Shown: positions 26,327 through 36,187, counted from the stretch's first letter. The stretch is 64,000 nucleotides of DNA from Lewinellaceae bacterium (GCA_016719605.1 JADJYW010000008.1:248001-312000), one strand, 5' to 3'. Made by a program: numbers and translations. Notes: generated by a model from the letters alone, not told the origin.

Positions 26327-28360
26327 ATGACCTTCCACCTCCAATCATCCTACGTTCCTACCGGCGATCAGCCTCAGGCTATCCACCAACTGGTGGAGGC
26401 GATTCGCGCCGGCGACCGCGCGCAGGTGTTGCTCGGCGTGACCGGTTCGGGCAAAACGTTCACGATGGCGAACGTCATCGCCCAACTGAACCGCCCTACG
26501 CTTGTCCTGACCCACAACAAAACCCTGACCGCCCAACTCTATGGCGAGTTGCAGTCTTTTTTTCCCGATAACGCCGTGGAGTACTTTGTGTCGTACTACG
26601 ACTACTACCAGCCCGAGGCGTACATTTCCGTGACGGACACCTACATCGAAAAAGACCTCCAGATCAACGAGTTGGTGGACAAACTGCGCCTGAAAGCCAC
26701 CAGTACCCTGCTCTCGGGCCGCCGCGACATCATCATCGTAGCCTCCGTGTCCTGCATCTACGGTATGGGCAATCCGGCCGACTACGCCACCGGCATCATC
26801 CGCATCCACAAGGGCATGAAACTGTCCAAAACGCAGTTTCTCTATGCCCTCACCGATAGCCTGTACTCCCGCACGGAGACGGATTTTGGCCGCGCTACCT
26901 TCCGCGTGCGCGGCGATACGGTGGATATCAACCTGCCCTACGCCGACTGGGGCTACCGGGTCATTTTCTGGGGCGACGAAATCGAAAGCATCGAGAGTAT
27001 TGAGGTGGAAAGCGGCAAGCGCGTTGCCAGCATGGACGAGGCCGCCGTCTTTCCGGCCAACCTGTACATCGCCCCCAAAGACCGCCTGAGCGAAATCCTG
27101 AACGCTATTCAAGACGAGATGGCCGCGCAGGAGAAATACTTTATTTCCGAAGGCAGGCACCTGGAGGCGCGCCGCATCCGCGAACGCACGGCCTTCGATA
27201 TCGAGATGATCCGCGAGTTGGGCTATTGCAGCGGTATTGAAAACTACTCCCGCTTCTTTGACCGCCGCGAGCCGGGCACCCGCCCGTTTTGCCTGCTCGA
27301 CTATTTCCCCGACGACTACCTGATGATCGTGGACGAGAGCCACGTCACCATCCCGCAGGTGCGCGGGATGTGGGGCGGCGACCGCGCCCGCAAGCAGATG
27401 CTGGTAAACTACGGCTTCCGCCTGCCTTCCGCTATTGACAACCGCCCGCTCAGTTTCGAGGAATTCGAGGGCCTCATCAATCAGGTTGTTTTTGTGAGCG
27501 CTACCCCCGCCGATTATGAACTGGAAAAAACCGAAGGCGTGGTGGTGGAACAATTAGTCCGCCCCACCGGGTTGCTCGATCCGCCCATCGAAGTGCGCCC
27601 TTCGCTGAACCAGATAGACGACCTCATGGAGGAAATCCAGAAACGCATTGCGCTGGACGAGCGCACGCTTGTGACCACCCTCACCAAACGAATGGCCGAG
27701 GAACTTTCCGCCTATTTGCTGCGCCTCAACATCCGCTGTCGCTACATCCACAGTGAGGTGGAAACCCTGGAGCGCGTGGAAATTATCCGCGACCTGCGCC
27801 TCGGCGAATACGATGTGCTGGTGGGCGTCAACCTCCTGCGCGAAGGTCTCGATATGCCCGAGGTATCGCTCGTGGCTATTCTTGATGCCGACAAAGAGGG
27901 TTTTTTGCGCAACATGCGCTCGCTCACCCAAACGGCCGGCCGCGCGGCCCGAAATGCCAACGGCCTCGTTATTTTTTACGCCGACAAGATCACCGACTCC
28001 ATGCGCAACACCATGGACGAAACCAACCGCCGGCGCTCGGCACAAATGGCTTACAACGCGGAACACGGTATCACGCCGCGCACCGTTACCAAAACCCGGG
28101 AAGAGATCATAGCCCAGCGCAGTATCCTCGATATCCGGGGTGTGGAACAAACCAGATACTATGTGGAGCCGGAAACCACCACCTTAGCCGCCGAACCGAT
28201 CGTGGCTTATGCCACGCGCACGCAGTTGGAAAAAATGGTGTCCGAAACCGAGTCGCGCATGAAAAAAGCCGCCAAGGACCTGGATTTTATCACGGCTGCG
28301 CAATTGCGGGACGAGATGCTGGCGTTGAAGAAACAGTTGAAGGAAAAGTTTGGGGGGTAA
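26327..28360 (+). CDS. uvrB: UvrB, nucleotide excision repair helicase subunit
   Basis: A 677-residue protein, full length for UvrB. Walker A LLGVTGSGKTFTMANV, the damage-wedge beta-hairpin region YDYYQPEAYISVTDTYIEKD, the DEAD-like box IVDESHVTIPQV, helicase motif VGVNLLREGLDMPEVSLV and motif VI QTAGRAARNANG are present. The C-terminal UVR motif (MKKAAKDLDFITAAQLRDEM) contacts UvrC. It loads on DNA with UvrA and verifies lesions. It is monocistronic or co-transcribed with the next gene, 39 bases away. Confidence 0.97.
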   Translation: MTFHLQSSYVPTGDQPQAIHQLVEAIRAGDRAQVLLGVTGSGKTFTMANVIAQLNRPTLVLTHNKTLTAQLYGELQSFFPDNAVEYFVSYYDYYQPEAYISVTDTYIEKDLQINELVDKLRLKATSTLLSGRRDIIIVASVSCIYGMGNPADYATGIIRIHKGMKLSKTQFLYALTDSLYSRTETDFGRATFRVRGDTVDINLPYADWGYRVIFWGDEIESIESIEVESGKRVASMDEAAVFPANLYIAPKDRLSEILNAIQDEMAAQEKYFISEGRHLEARRIRERTAFDIEMIRELGYCSGIENYSRFFDRREPGTRPFCLLDYFPDDYLMIVDESHVTIPQVRGMWGGDRARKQMLVNYGFRLPSAIDNRPLSFEEFEGLINQVVFVSATPADYELEKTEGVVVEQLVRPTGLLDPPIEVRPSLNQIDDLMEEIQKRIALDERTLVTTLTKRMAEELSAYLLRLNIRCRYIHSEVETLERVEIIRDLRLGEYDVLVGVNLLREGLDMPEVSLVAILDADKEGFLRNMRSLTQTAGRAARNANGLVIFYADKITDSMRNTMDETNRRRSAQMAYNAEHGITPRTVTKTREEIIAQRSILDIRGVEQTRYYVEPETTTLAAEPIVAYATRTQLEKMVSETESRMKKAAKDLDFITAAQLRDEMLALKKQLKEKFGG

Positions 28361-28399
28361 TTGTACCGTCATTTAATTTTCACCTGAAACACAAAAAAC

Positions 28400-29413
28400 A
28401 TGGTAGAAATAGCCAATCCCATCTACGATGTCGTATTCAAGTACCTGATGAACGACGAGAAAGTAGCCAAACTGCTGCTTTCGGCCATTCTCGGCAAGGA
28501 GGTGCTTTCGCTCGAATTCCGACCCACAGAGCACCATTTCCCCGTTGGGGAGTTGCTGGCTGTACTGCGCATGGATTTCACCGCTCGCATCGTGGATGCC
28601 GACGGGCGCCAGGAATTAGTCATACTGGAACTGCAAAAAGCCAAGTTGGCCAGCGATATTATGCGTTTTCGCCGGTACCTCGGCGAGCAGTACGCCAACA
28701 AGGAAAATGTGGTTCGCGAACCAGCGCCGGACCACCCTTATCGCAAAGCGTTGCCCATTCTCAGTATCTACTTTTTGGGGCACACGCTCGCACACGCCAA
28801 AGCGCCCGTCCTGCGGGTGAACAGAAGGTACACAGATGCCGCCACGGGTGAACAAATTTATGAAAAAGAGGAATTTATCGAAAGTCTGACCCACGACAGC
28901 ATTATTATTCAAATTCCATACCTCCAGGGTCGGCGCCGCAACGAACTGGAACAGCTGCTTGCGCTGTTCGATCAGTCCAGCGCTACGGACGATCCACACT
29001 TTTTATCGGTGAGCGAAGCGGATTTGCCGGAGCGCTATCGCCCATTGCTGCGCAGATTGCAAAAAGCCGTGGCCGATCCGGTAGTCCGACAAACTATGGA
29101 TGCGGAGGACGACCTGCTGGAGGAATTCAAGGATTACCAGCGCCTGATTTCCGAGCAGGAGTACACCATATTGGAGCAGGAGCACATCATCCTGGAGAAC
29201 AAAAAAGAAATCCTGGAGAACAAAAAAGAAATTCGGGAGAGCAAAAAGGAAATTCTGGAGAGCAAAAAGGAAATCTCGGAGAAGGAGCGGCAAATCGAAA
29301 ATGCGATTATCAAATTGCGTACTTCCTCCAATACCAGCATAGAGCAACTGGCTATTATTTTTGGGCTAAGTGCCATGCAAGTTGAGGCGATTTTGAGTCG
29401 AAAGCGCGATTAG
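28400..29413 (+). CDS. Rpn/PD-(D/E)XK nuclease family protein with coiled-coil tail
   Basis: A 337-residue protein. The N-terminal ~200 residues match the Rpn (recombination-promoting nuclease, formerly transposase_31) family found widely in Bacteroidota: NPIYDVVFKYLMNDEKVAKL, then the nuclease core VDADGRQELVILELQKAK with the E-x-Q variant of the ExK motif. The C-terminal part has five imperfect repeats of ILENKKE/ILESKKE forming a coiled coil, then a small helical end (IEQLAIIFGLSAMQVEAIL). Such proteins are mobile or defence-linked, but no direct function is known. Confidence 0.82.
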   Translation: MVEIANPIYDVVFKYLMNDEKVAKLLLSAILGKEVLSLEFRPTEHHFPVGELLAVLRMDFTARIVDADGRQELVILELQKAKLASDIMRFRRYLGEQYANKENVVREPAPDHPYRKALPILSIYFLGHTLAHAKAPVLRVNRRYTDAATGEQIYEKEEFIESLTHDSIIIQIPYLQGRRRNELEQLLALFDQSSATDDPHFLSVSEADLPERYRPLLRRLQKAVADPVVRQTMDAEDDLLEEFKDYQRLISEQEYTILEQEHIILENKKEILENKKEIRESKKEILESKKEISEKERQIENAIIKLRTSSNTSIEQLAIIFGLSAMQVEAILSRKRD

Positions 29414-29608
29414 TAACGGCTGCTTGGAACTATGATTTGAGCGGGGCGCGGGCGGCCGCTACCCGCGCGCTATTCGGTCTAACAAACCCGGTTCGAAAAT
29501 ATTTCCAAAAAAAATCCCGGCTTGTGCAGCAACTCCAGCCCTTGCTGCACCATTCCCTCAAACCCGTCTGCCAGGTCGAAGTCCACCGCAAATCAAAATC
29601 GCACTCGA
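29414..29608. other. Spacer with GC-rich hairpin
   Basis: GCGCGGG (29446-29452) pairs with CCCGCGC (29462-29468), a likely terminator for the Rpn-type gene. The rest shows no gene; an upstream extension of the sigma-factor frame here lacks family similarity. Confidence 0.45.
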
Positions 29609-30139
29609 ATGGAGCCACTCATCGCCGCCTGCCGCCGGGGCGACAGCACAGCACAGCGCCAGTTGTTTGAAAAGTACAAAAATCTACTTTTCGGCGTCTG
29701 CCTGCGCTATGCGCGCGACCGCCCCGAAGCGCAGGATATGCTGCAAGATGCATTTCTCTCTATTTTCCGCGATCTTGAGCAGTACAATGGCAACGGCGCC
29801 TTCGAGGGCTGGATGCACCGCGTGACCGTCCGAAGCGCCCTTCAGTACTTGCGTAAAAAAAATCCCCTGCGTTTCGCCGAGGACTATGACAACCTGCCCG
29901 CCGACACCTGGAACACCTCCCCCGATACCGACCTGAACAGTGAAGCCATTCTCGACATGGTACAAAAACTACCTTCCGGTTACCGTACCGTCTTCAATCT
30001 GTATTGTGTGGAAGCATATTCCTACTCCGAAATCGCCGCCGAACTCGGTATCGCCGAAAGTACCGTGCGCTCTCAATATGCCCGCGCCTGCAAACAACTG
30101 CGCAGCATGGTCGAACGCCTGCTATCCATACCTGTGTAG
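29609..30139 (+). CDS. ECF-type RNA polymerase sigma factor
   Basis: A 176-residue sigma-70 family protein. Region 2 is FEKYKNLLFGVCLRYARDRP, AQDMLQDAFLSIFRDLEQY and GAFEGWMHRVTVRSAL. Region 4 is LPSGYRTVFNLYCVEAYSYS, EIAAELGIAESTVRSQYARA. The start MEPLIAACRRGD at 29609 gives the standard N-terminus. A large membrane protein follows after a palindromic spacer and could be its regulator. Confidence 0.93.
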   Translation: MEPLIAACRRGDSTAQRQLFEKYKNLLFGVCLRYARDRPEAQDMLQDAFLSIFRDLEQYNGNGAFEGWMHRVTVRSALQYLRKKNPLRFAEDYDNLPADTWNTSPDTDLNSEAILDMVQKLPSGYRTVFNLYCVEAYSYSEIAAELGIAESTVRSQYARACKQLRSMVERLLSIPV

Positions 30140-30280
30140 GTTGGAGGGTTTCTGGTTGGAAGGTTGGAAGGTTGGAAGGTTCGAAGGTTTCTGGATAGCA
30201 AAAAAGTAACCTTCCAACCAGAAACCTTCCAACCTTCCAACCAGAAACCCTCCAACCTTCCAACCAGAAACCTTCTAACC
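30139..30280. repeat. Palindromic short-unit repeat (GGAAGGTT) between sigma factor and partner
   Basis: Left arm units GGTTGGAAGGTTGGAAGG (30139-30193) are answered by right arm units CCTTCCAACCAGAAA (30208-30280). A long hairpin can form across the whole spacer. The same unit recurs on one strand at 39896-39960 and 54031-54073. Confidence 0.8.
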
Positions 30281-30298
30281 TTTTTCAATTATTACGTC

Positions 30299-32353
30299 AT
30301 GGAAAATAAAAAATCTACAAATCAGGAATTGGAAAACCTGCTGCGCAAGGGGCTGGAGCAGGTCAATCAAACCCCGGACAGCGATGTTTGGGAAAAAATA
30401 GCGACCCGGCAGGAGCCTCAAAACGTATGGCTGCGCTTGCGCAATCGGTTGCGTTATGTTGTGCCAATAGTCGTTGTGATCGGGCTGGTTATAGCCGGTT
30501 GGTGGTACTACGATCAGGCCTCGCAAACATTACCGACCGATGCACCGCAGCACCTCCTGCCGGAAGTGTCACCCGCAGTGCCCGTGGCCGCAGCCGAATC
30601 CGGGGACTTGGCTCCTGCCGAAACAACGGGCAACGCCTCGTCCAACCGGGCAGCAGGACTGTTGCGCCTGAATACCGTGCCCGCCGCCGCCGTGCATTTT
30701 CAGGCCGAAACGGGCGTGCAGTACCAAAGCCCGACCACCGGCACCACTGTGCACATTCCCGGCGGGGCATTGGTGGACAGTCGGGGCCGGGCCGTTCGCG
30801 GAGAAGTCGAACTCATGCTCCGCGAATACCGCGACATCCCCGACTTTCTTGCCTCCGGCATTCCCATGCACTACGGCGACGAGCGCGGCGAATTTTTCTT
30901 CAACTCCGGCGGTATGTTCGAAGTGCGCGTAACCCAAAACGGCGAAACCCTCGGCATGGCCCCCGGCCAGGCCTACGACCTCACCTTCGCTGCCACCGGA
31001 GAACTGACGGACGCCAACATGTTTTACCTCGACGACCAAACCGGCGCCTGGGCGTACCTGCCCGACCCGGCGTTCAGCGATGCTGCTGAACGCGGTAGAC
31101 CTGACGCCCAAGGCGAGCGGTCTATACCGAGCCAGGCTCGTGTCGTGTCCGAATCCGAAGCCGTGCGCAACAACCGCCAACGCGACTGCTTGCCTCCAAT
31201 AGCCGAAATGCCCATCGGTTTTGATGCCGCTACCTGGGTGAAAACCGGTGTGCGTATGGGCCACGAATTGGCCACCGGCAAAACCAAAATGCCCCCCTGG
31301 TTCCGCAAACGCCCCTGGATCAGCAACGAGACCCTGCTCAACAGCCTGGAACGCGGGGCCGTCCGAATCGTCCGAAGCCGGGACCAGAGCGAACTTTTTT
31401 TTCCGGAAGATATCAGTGGCGTATTCACCGAACTCAAAGCGTTCAAGGACTGCTATTTCATGCGATCCGGGGACTCCATCAATCCACAAACCGAACTGCG
31501 CACCGATGTATACTGGGACCGTATCTCCATCTCGCAAGACATTGGTAACCGGTGCAACATCTGGCTGTACAGCGATAAAGGAGGATTGCTACAGTTTTAT
31601 GCCAACCTGACAGCCACCGTCGGCAACAAAAGTTTTGATGTGCAGCGCATTTTGACCGAGTACCGCCGTCTGCGTACCGAGCGCCTCGAAAACCTCGAAA
31701 CGGCTGCCGATAACCTGCGCCGATTCCTGGCCGTGGCGCCGGCGTTCCAAAACGAAGACGAATGGTGCATACCTCAACCGCAGTGGCTCGAAATGTTTGA
31801 GGCGCAACACCCCCAAATGACTCAACGCTACGAAGCACTCGTACAAGCCGGCTTGACCACCAACGATTCCCTCGCGCGTATTGCATGGGAAAACTGGCGC
31901 GCCCGGGTGCGGGAATCCTACATGAAGGGTGATTTTCGCGCAGCCACGACCAACCGGGAAAGCCGGGAAAACCTCCAGTATGCCCTGCGCCTGACCAATT
32001 TCGGAATTTACAATTGCGATCAGATTTTCCGCCTCGGCCAACAGCAGGACTACATCTACGCTACCTACGAAACCTCCGACGGCGACCGTATTTTTCCTGC
32101 CACGGTGAGTATTCTGGAACGAAATACACGGCTGTTTTTTACCTTGCCCAGCGCCAGCCGGATGCTCCTCTTGCCAGGCCGCAGCCTTGATGTGATCGTG
32201 ACCGACAGCGATGGCCGGTTCTACCACATCCCGGCAGTCCAATATGCACACACCCTGTTGGGCAAAAAGGCGCAACCCGCCACCTTTACCGTGAAAGACA
32301 TTACCGACAAGACCCGCACGCCGCGGGACTGGGCGAATTACCTCGATATGTAA
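30299..32353 (+). CDS. Single-pass membrane protein downstream of ECF sigma factor
   Basis: A 684-residue protein. Its cytoplasmic N-terminus (NQELENLLRKGLEQVNQTPD, DVWEKI) is of the kind found in Bacteroidota anti-sigma-like partners. One membrane helix lies at about residues 53-71 (VVPIVVVIGLVIAGWWYY). The periplasmic part begins with a ZU5-like segment (GTTVHIPGGALVDSRGRAVRG, EVELMLREYRDIPDFLASGI) followed by a long region of unknown fold. Its position directly after the sigma factor suggests it anchors or inhibits that factor in response to an envelope signal. No classical zinc anti-sigma motif is visible, so this role is inferred. Confidence 0.7.
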   Translation: MENKKSTNQELENLLRKGLEQVNQTPDSDVWEKIATRQEPQNVWLRLRNRLRYVVPIVVVIGLVIAGWWYYDQASQTLPTDAPQHLLPEVSPAVPVAAAESGDLAPAETTGNASSNRAAGLLRLNTVPAAAVHFQAETGVQYQSPTTGTTVHIPGGALVDSRGRAVRGEVELMLREYRDIPDFLASGIPMHYGDERGEFFFNSGGMFEVRVTQNGETLGMAPGQAYDLTFAATGELTDANMFYLDDQTGAWAYLPDPAFSDAAERGRPDAQGERSIPSQARVVSESEAVRNNRQRDCLPPIAEMPIGFDAATWVKTGVRMGHELATGKTKMPPWFRKRPWISNETLLNSLERGAVRIVRSRDQSELFFPEDISGVFTELKAFKDCYFMRSGDSINPQTELRTDVYWDRISISQDIGNRCNIWLYSDKGGLLQFYANLTATVGNKSFDVQRILTEYRRLRTERLENLETAADNLRRFLAVAPAFQNEDEWCIPQPQWLEMFEAQHPQMTQRYEALVQAGLTTNDSLARIAWENWRARVRESYMKGDFRAATTNRESRENLQYALRLTNFGIYNCDQIFRLGQQQDYIYATYETSDGDRIFPATVSILERNTRLFFTLPSASRMLLLPGRSLDVIVTDSDGRFYHIPAVQYAHTLLGKKAQPATFTVKDITDKTRTPRDWANYLDM

Positions 32354-32364
32354 ACTTCCGGCGA

Positions 32365-32402
32365 GCAGACTTTCCCGGTTTTTTAAAACCGGGAAAGTCT
32401 GC
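32365..32402. terminator. Hairpin, AGACTTTCC family, copy 2
   Basis: GCAGACTTTCCCGGTTTT (32365-32382) pairs perfectly with 32385-32402. It lies just after the membrane-protein stop and ends at the promoter of the next gene. Confidence 0.75.
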
Positions 32403-32421
32403 TTTGCGTGAATCGTTGGCC

Positions 32422-32429
32422 TATCTTTG
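32422..32429 (+). promoter_or_regulatory. Promoter -7 box (TATCTTTG) for serA-like gene
   Basis: TATCTTTG fits TAnnTTTG and sits just after the terminator hairpin, 28 bases before the preferred start of the dehydrogenase. Confidence 0.5.
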
Positions 32430-32457
32430 CCGCGTTTTTATGCAAAAAATACGGAAA

Positions 32458-33414
32458 ATGATCAAGATTCTCGCCAATGACGGCATCCACCCCGACGGCA
32501 AACTCCTGCTGGAAGAAGCCAACTATCAGGTTATCACCGACAAAATCCCACAGGACGAACTGGCCGCGCATATTGGCGAATACGATGTCCTGATTGTGCG
32601 TAGCGCCACCAAGGTTACCCGCGAAATCATTGATGCGGGAAAAAAACTCCAGGTCATCGCCCGTGGCGGGGTGGGGCTGGACAACATTGATGTGGAACAC
32701 GCCACAGCCAAAGGCATACCGGTTTACAATACGCCGAGGGCATCTTCCCGCGCTGTGGCCGAACTGTCCTTCGGGCACCTGTTCAGTATCGCGCGTATGC
32801 TTCAGCGCAGCAACCGGGAACTCTCTACCGGCGGCGATTTCAAAAAACTGAAAAAAGCCTACGAAACAGGCGTCCAACTGCGCGGCAAAACCCTCGGTAT
32901 TCTCGGGTTTGGCCGTATCGGCCAGGAAATGGCGCAGATGGCTCTCGGGCTGGGCATGGACGTGCGGGCACACGACCCCTTTGTGCAGGAAGCCGAAATT
33001 GCCGTCCAGATGTTCCGCCACGAAGACGCAAAAATCTGCATCCGCATCCGCACAGAACCCTTCGAGCGCGTCATCCGCGAGTCGGATGTCATCACCCTGC
33101 ACCTGCCGGGGGGCAGCGGGCCGATCATCTCGACGGCAGAGATCGAAAAAATGAAGGACGGTGTCATCCTGCTCAATACGGCCCGCGGGGGACTTATTGA
33201 CGAGGAAGTACTGCTTCAGGCCCTCGACAGTGGCAAAGTAGGCGGCGCCGGGCTGGATGTGTTCAAAAACGAACCCACCCCGAACGAGGCACTGCTGAAA
33301 CACCCGAAAATTTCCTGCTCGCCGCATATCGGCGCCAGCACCATGGAAGCGCAATCGTACATCGGTATGGAATTGGCCGACAAAATCCTCGCTTTTTTCG
33401 GAGACGACAAATAG
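32458..33414 (+). CDS. serA: D-3-phosphoglycerate dehydrogenase-like protein
   Basis: A 318-residue D-2-hydroxyacid dehydrogenase. VIARGGVGLDNIDVEHA, the NAD-binding LGILGFGRIGQEMAQMA, the catalytic Arg/Glu segments LLNTARGGLIDEEVLLQAL and VGGAGLDVFKNEP, and the His motif SPHIGAST are all present. It lacks a C-terminal ACT domain, as do many Bacteroidota serine-pathway enzymes. An insertion (VQMFRHEDAKICIRIRTEPF) replaces the usual short loop after the Rossmann strand. The reaction is 3-phosphoglycerate to 3-phosphohydroxypyruvate if the assignment is right; other D-2-hydroxyacids remain possible. MIKILANDG at 32458 gives the family start. Confidence 0.85.
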   Translation: MIKILANDGIHPDGKLLLEEANYQVITDKIPQDELAAHIGEYDVLIVRSATKVTREIIDAGKKLQVIARGGVGLDNIDVEHATAKGIPVYNTPRASSRAVAELSFGHLFSIARMLQRSNRELSTGGDFKKLKKAYETGVQLRGKTLGILGFGRIGQEMAQMALGLGMDVRAHDPFVQEAEIAVQMFRHEDAKICIRIRTEPFERVIRESDVITLHLPGGSGPIISTAEIEKMKDGVILLNTARGGLIDEEVLLQALDSGKVGGAGLDVFKNEPTPNEALLKHPKISCSPHIGASTMEAQSYIGMELADKILAFFGDDK

Positions 33415-33445
33415 ATCGCGGCCGGCCAAAATAACCAACACCGCC

Positions 33446-34342
33446 ATGCTCCAGCATACATGCACCGGACACCGCGCGGCCATTTACGCGTTGGCGCATG
33501 GCCAAAGCGAACACCACGTTCTTTCCGCCGGCGGCGACGGCTGGATTGTGGAATGGAATCTTGACGAGCCGGAAACGGGCCGCGTGGTGGCTTCGGTGGA
33601 AACACAGATTTTTTCCCTGATTGCTTTCCCGGAAAAGAAACAATTGGTTGCCGGGAATATGAACGGCGGACTGCACTGGGTTGACCTCGTCAATCCTGAA
33701 AAAACGCGGAACGTCCAGCACCACCAAAAAGGAGTGTACGACCTGCAGCGGCACGGTCCGTGGCTTTTTTCCGCCGGCGGAGAAGGTATACTCACGCGTT
33801 GGGCGCTGGAGGAAGCCCGCTCGGTGGAAAGTTTTCACCTGTCCAACAAGGCCCTGCGTGCGATTGCCGTATCGCCTGGCCGAAGCGAGATGGCTGTGGG
33901 CGCCAGTGATGGAAGTATCTATTTTCTGGATTTGGAAACACTCGCTTTGAAACATACGCTGGAGCAAGCCCACCATCCATCCGTTTTCGCGCTGTGTTAT
34001 TCCCCCGACGGGCGCTGCCTGCTCAGCGGTGGCCGCGATGCCATGTTGCGGGTATGGGATTTGGGCGAAAACGACGCCCCGATACTGCACACGGAGCAGC
34101 CTGCGCACTGGTTCACGATCAACCACATCGTCTATGCCCCCGACGGTAGCCGGTTTGCTACCGCCGGTCGGGACAAAACCATTAAAATCTGGGATTCGAG
34201 CACCTTCCGCCTCCTCCAGGTGCTTGATATGCTGCGCGATGGCGGGCATGTCAATTCCGTCAACCACCTGCTCTGGCTGCCCGATGCGCTACTTTCAGGT
34301 AGCGATGACCGTACTGTAAAAATCTGGAACCCGCTCGGTTAG
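33446..34342 (+). CDS. WD40-repeat protein
   Basis: A 298-residue protein built of about seven WD40 blades (GHRAAIYALAHG, SAGGDGWIVEWNL, VGASDGSIYFLDLETLALKH, LLSGGRDAMLRVWDLGEN, TAGRDKTIKIWDSST, LSGSDDRTVKIWNP). There is no signal peptide, so it is a cytoplasmic seven-bladed propeller for protein binding. It follows the serA-like gene by 31 bases and is convergent with hemD. Its partner is unknown. Confidence 0.9.
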   Translation: MLQHTCTGHRAAIYALAHGQSEHHVLSAGGDGWIVEWNLDEPETGRVVASVETQIFSLIAFPEKKQLVAGNMNGGLHWVDLVNPEKTRNVQHHQKGVYDLQRHGPWLFSAGGEGILTRWALEEARSVESFHLSNKALRAIAVSPGRSEMAVGASDGSIYFLDLETLALKHTLEQAHHPSVFALCYSPDGRCLLSGGRDAMLRVWDLGENDAPILHTEQPAHWFTINHIVYAPDGSRFATAGRDKTIKIWDSSTFRLLQVLDMLRDGGHVNSVNHLLWLPDALLSGSDDRTVKIWNPLG

Positions 34343-34353
34343 GGAGGTAAGAC

Positions 34354-35148
34354 CTACGCTATCCCGTTGTTGGAAACTTTCAGATAGTTTTCCAAAGCCA
34401 CGGCGATGGATGGCGCTTCCGGTGTGCCTGCCTGGATATTCACCGTCATGCCGCTGTCTGTGACGGCTTTTTGGGCGGCCTTCCCGAACACGCAAATCCG
34501 GCGATCCTCCTGTTTGAAATCCGGGAACTGCTCGAACATGGATTTGATCTCCAAAGCCGAGAAGAAAGCGATAATATCGTATTTGATGGCTTTGAGATCG
34601 GACAGGTCGGTGTTGACGGTGCGGTACATGACGGCTTCCTGCACGGATACTTTTAAGTCGGCAAAAAACCGCGTCACTTCGGGATTGCCCGGGTCGCTGC
34701 ACGGCAGGAAAAAACGTTCGTCCTTGTTGCGCAGGATATACGGCTTCAGGTCTTGAATAGATTTCGTGCCGTTGAACACCTTGCGCTTGCGGAACATGAT
34801 GAACTTCTGCAAATAATTGGCTACGGCTTCGGTGGAGCAGAAGTACTTCGTTTCTTCGGAAATTTTGATGCGCAGTTCGCCGCATATCCGGAAGAAGTGG
34901 TCAATAGCAGTCCGGCTGGTGAAAATAATAGCGGTGTAGTCGTTCGGATAAACCCGGTTCTTACGGTACTCCTTCTCGGTTAGTCCTTCCACGGAAACGA
35001 ACGGCACGAAGTCAATACGAACGCCAAAGCGTTTCTCCAGTTCGTCGTATGCAGCACGTTGGTTGGGATTAGGGTTGGGTTGCGAGATAAGGATGTTCTG
35101 AACCCTTTTGTAGGTTTCTTCCTGAACAGGTGCAGCAGTTGCAGACAT
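34354..35148 (-). CDS. hemD: Uroporphyrinogen-III synthase
   Basis: A 264-residue HemD-family protein. NILISQPNPNPNQRAAYDEL, YTAIIFTSRTAIDHFFRIC, DIIAFFSALEIKSMFEQFPD and RICVFGKAAQKAVTDSGM correspond to the two alternating alpha/beta domains of the enzyme, which cyclises hydroxymethylbilane. The pairing with a DUF4271 gene on the same strand is common in Bacteroidota and supports the call. Confidence 0.85.
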   Translation of the reverse strand: MSATAAPVQEETYKRVQNILISQPNPNPNQRAAYDELEKRFGVRIDFVPFVSVEGLTEKEYRKNRVYPNDYTAIIFTSRTAIDHFFRICGELRIKISEETKYFCSTEAVANYLQKFIMFRKRKVFNGTKSIQDLKPYILRNKDERFFLPCSDPGNPEVTRFFADLKVSVQEAVMYRTVNTDLSDLKAIKYDIIAFFSALEIKSMFEQFPDFKQEDRRICVFGKAAQKAVTDSGMTVNIQAGTPEAPSIAVALENYLKVSNNGIA

Positions 35149-35307
35149 TCGGGAGTTGTGTTTTTTAAAATTTGTTCGGCGATTGGATCGGCTGCCATTA
35201 AATTACGGCGCGTATGGATTGCTATTGCTGGGAAAAAGGCATCAAAACGGGATAAAACGCTCTAAAAATGGTTCATTCGGAAGCCAGTATTGCCAATTTA
35301 ATCAGAA

Positions 35308-36183
35308 CTAATGCGGGGCAATTTCGACGACACAAAGGTACAACAAAAAGTGAAATAGATTTCCGCTCAAAAATTTGCTGCCGATGGCCGTCGCCCGAAC
35401 GGAGCGGTACAGATAAAATATCCCGGCCAGGGCCAGGGTCCAAAACACCATGAAGTCGCCAAAATCCCGGGCAAAGGCGATCAGAAAATTGAAGGGCACG
35501 AGAAACAGCCCCAGCACACAGTTGAAAATGAGGATCAGGAAGTTGTAGCGCCGTACTTCGGTGGCTACCGGATAGAGGCTGCCGAGTATGGTCAGCAGGA
35601 TATACTTGGATAAAAACAGCACGCCGGCGATCAGCAGACACACCAACATGAAGCCGATATTGTTGAATGTCCTGGGGTTGAAGTGGCGGGCGATGAGAAA
35701 AATGAACATGCCGGCATTGAGCAAAAAACTGCTGTACAACAGGTAGTACGGTGCGCTGCCGATCAGTCCGGTGGCTTCTTTTTGGGCAATAGACAAGGCG
35801 TTGTCGTTTAAAAAACCACGCCAGGCTTTGGCCACAATGCTGCGTTTGGTTGTAATGGCGAACGACAAAAACGCCAGCAAAAGAATCAAAACCCAAAACA
35901 CAGCGCTGTCCGAAAGCATATCGCCGGTAGGCAACACTTCCAGCGGCTCGAAACTCAAACGCGTGCTCATGCCCTGGGCAGCACCGGGAATCTGGTGCGG
36001 CACCACATTGAACGGATTGGCGGCAAGGCCCGGCGGCACATCGGCCACCGACAAGGCACTGACCCGCACGTTCTCGGGCAAACGTGCCACAATGTCGAAC
36101 GGATTGAGCACAGCCTGTTGGGCCGTCAGGCCGATAGCCCATGCCCAAAAAAACAAGACCCACGAAAACCGTTGTTGGCGCAT
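35308..36183 (-). CDS. DUF4271 membrane protein
   Basis: A 291-residue protein with a signal peptide or first helix (MRQQRFSWVLFFWAWAIGLTAQ), a ~80-residue extracytoplasmic segment, then about six membrane helices (FWVLILLLAFLSFAI, YYLLYSSFLLNAGMFIFLI, NNIGFMLVCLLIAGVLFLSK). The layout and its place beside hemD match the Bacteroidota-specific DUF4271 family, whose function is unknown. A promoter box lies only 4 bases before the start codon. Confidence 0.82.
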   Translation of the reverse strand: MRQQRFSWVLFFWAWAIGLTAQQAVLNPFDIVARLPENVRVSALSVADVPPGLAANPFNVVPHQIPGAAQGMSTRLSFEPLEVLPTGDMLSDSAVFWVLILLLAFLSFAITTKRSIVAKAWRGFLNDNALSIAQKEATGLIGSAPYYLLYSSFLLNAGMFIFLIARHFNPRTFNNIGFMLVCLLIAGVLFLSKYILLTILGSLYPVATEVRRYNFLILIFNCVLGLFLVPFNFLIAFARDFGDFMVFWTLALAGIFYLYRSVRATAIGSKFLSGNLFHFLLYLCVVEIAPH

Positions 36184-36187
36184 GGCA

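Noticed and set aside
26345..27553. 402-codon open frame on the minus strand
   Set aside because: Antisense to uvrB, which is unmistakable.
28400..29413. Insertion sequence because of the Rpn/transposase_31 name
   Set aside because: No terminal inverted repeats or target duplication were seen around it; Rpn proteins are nucleases, not classical transposases.
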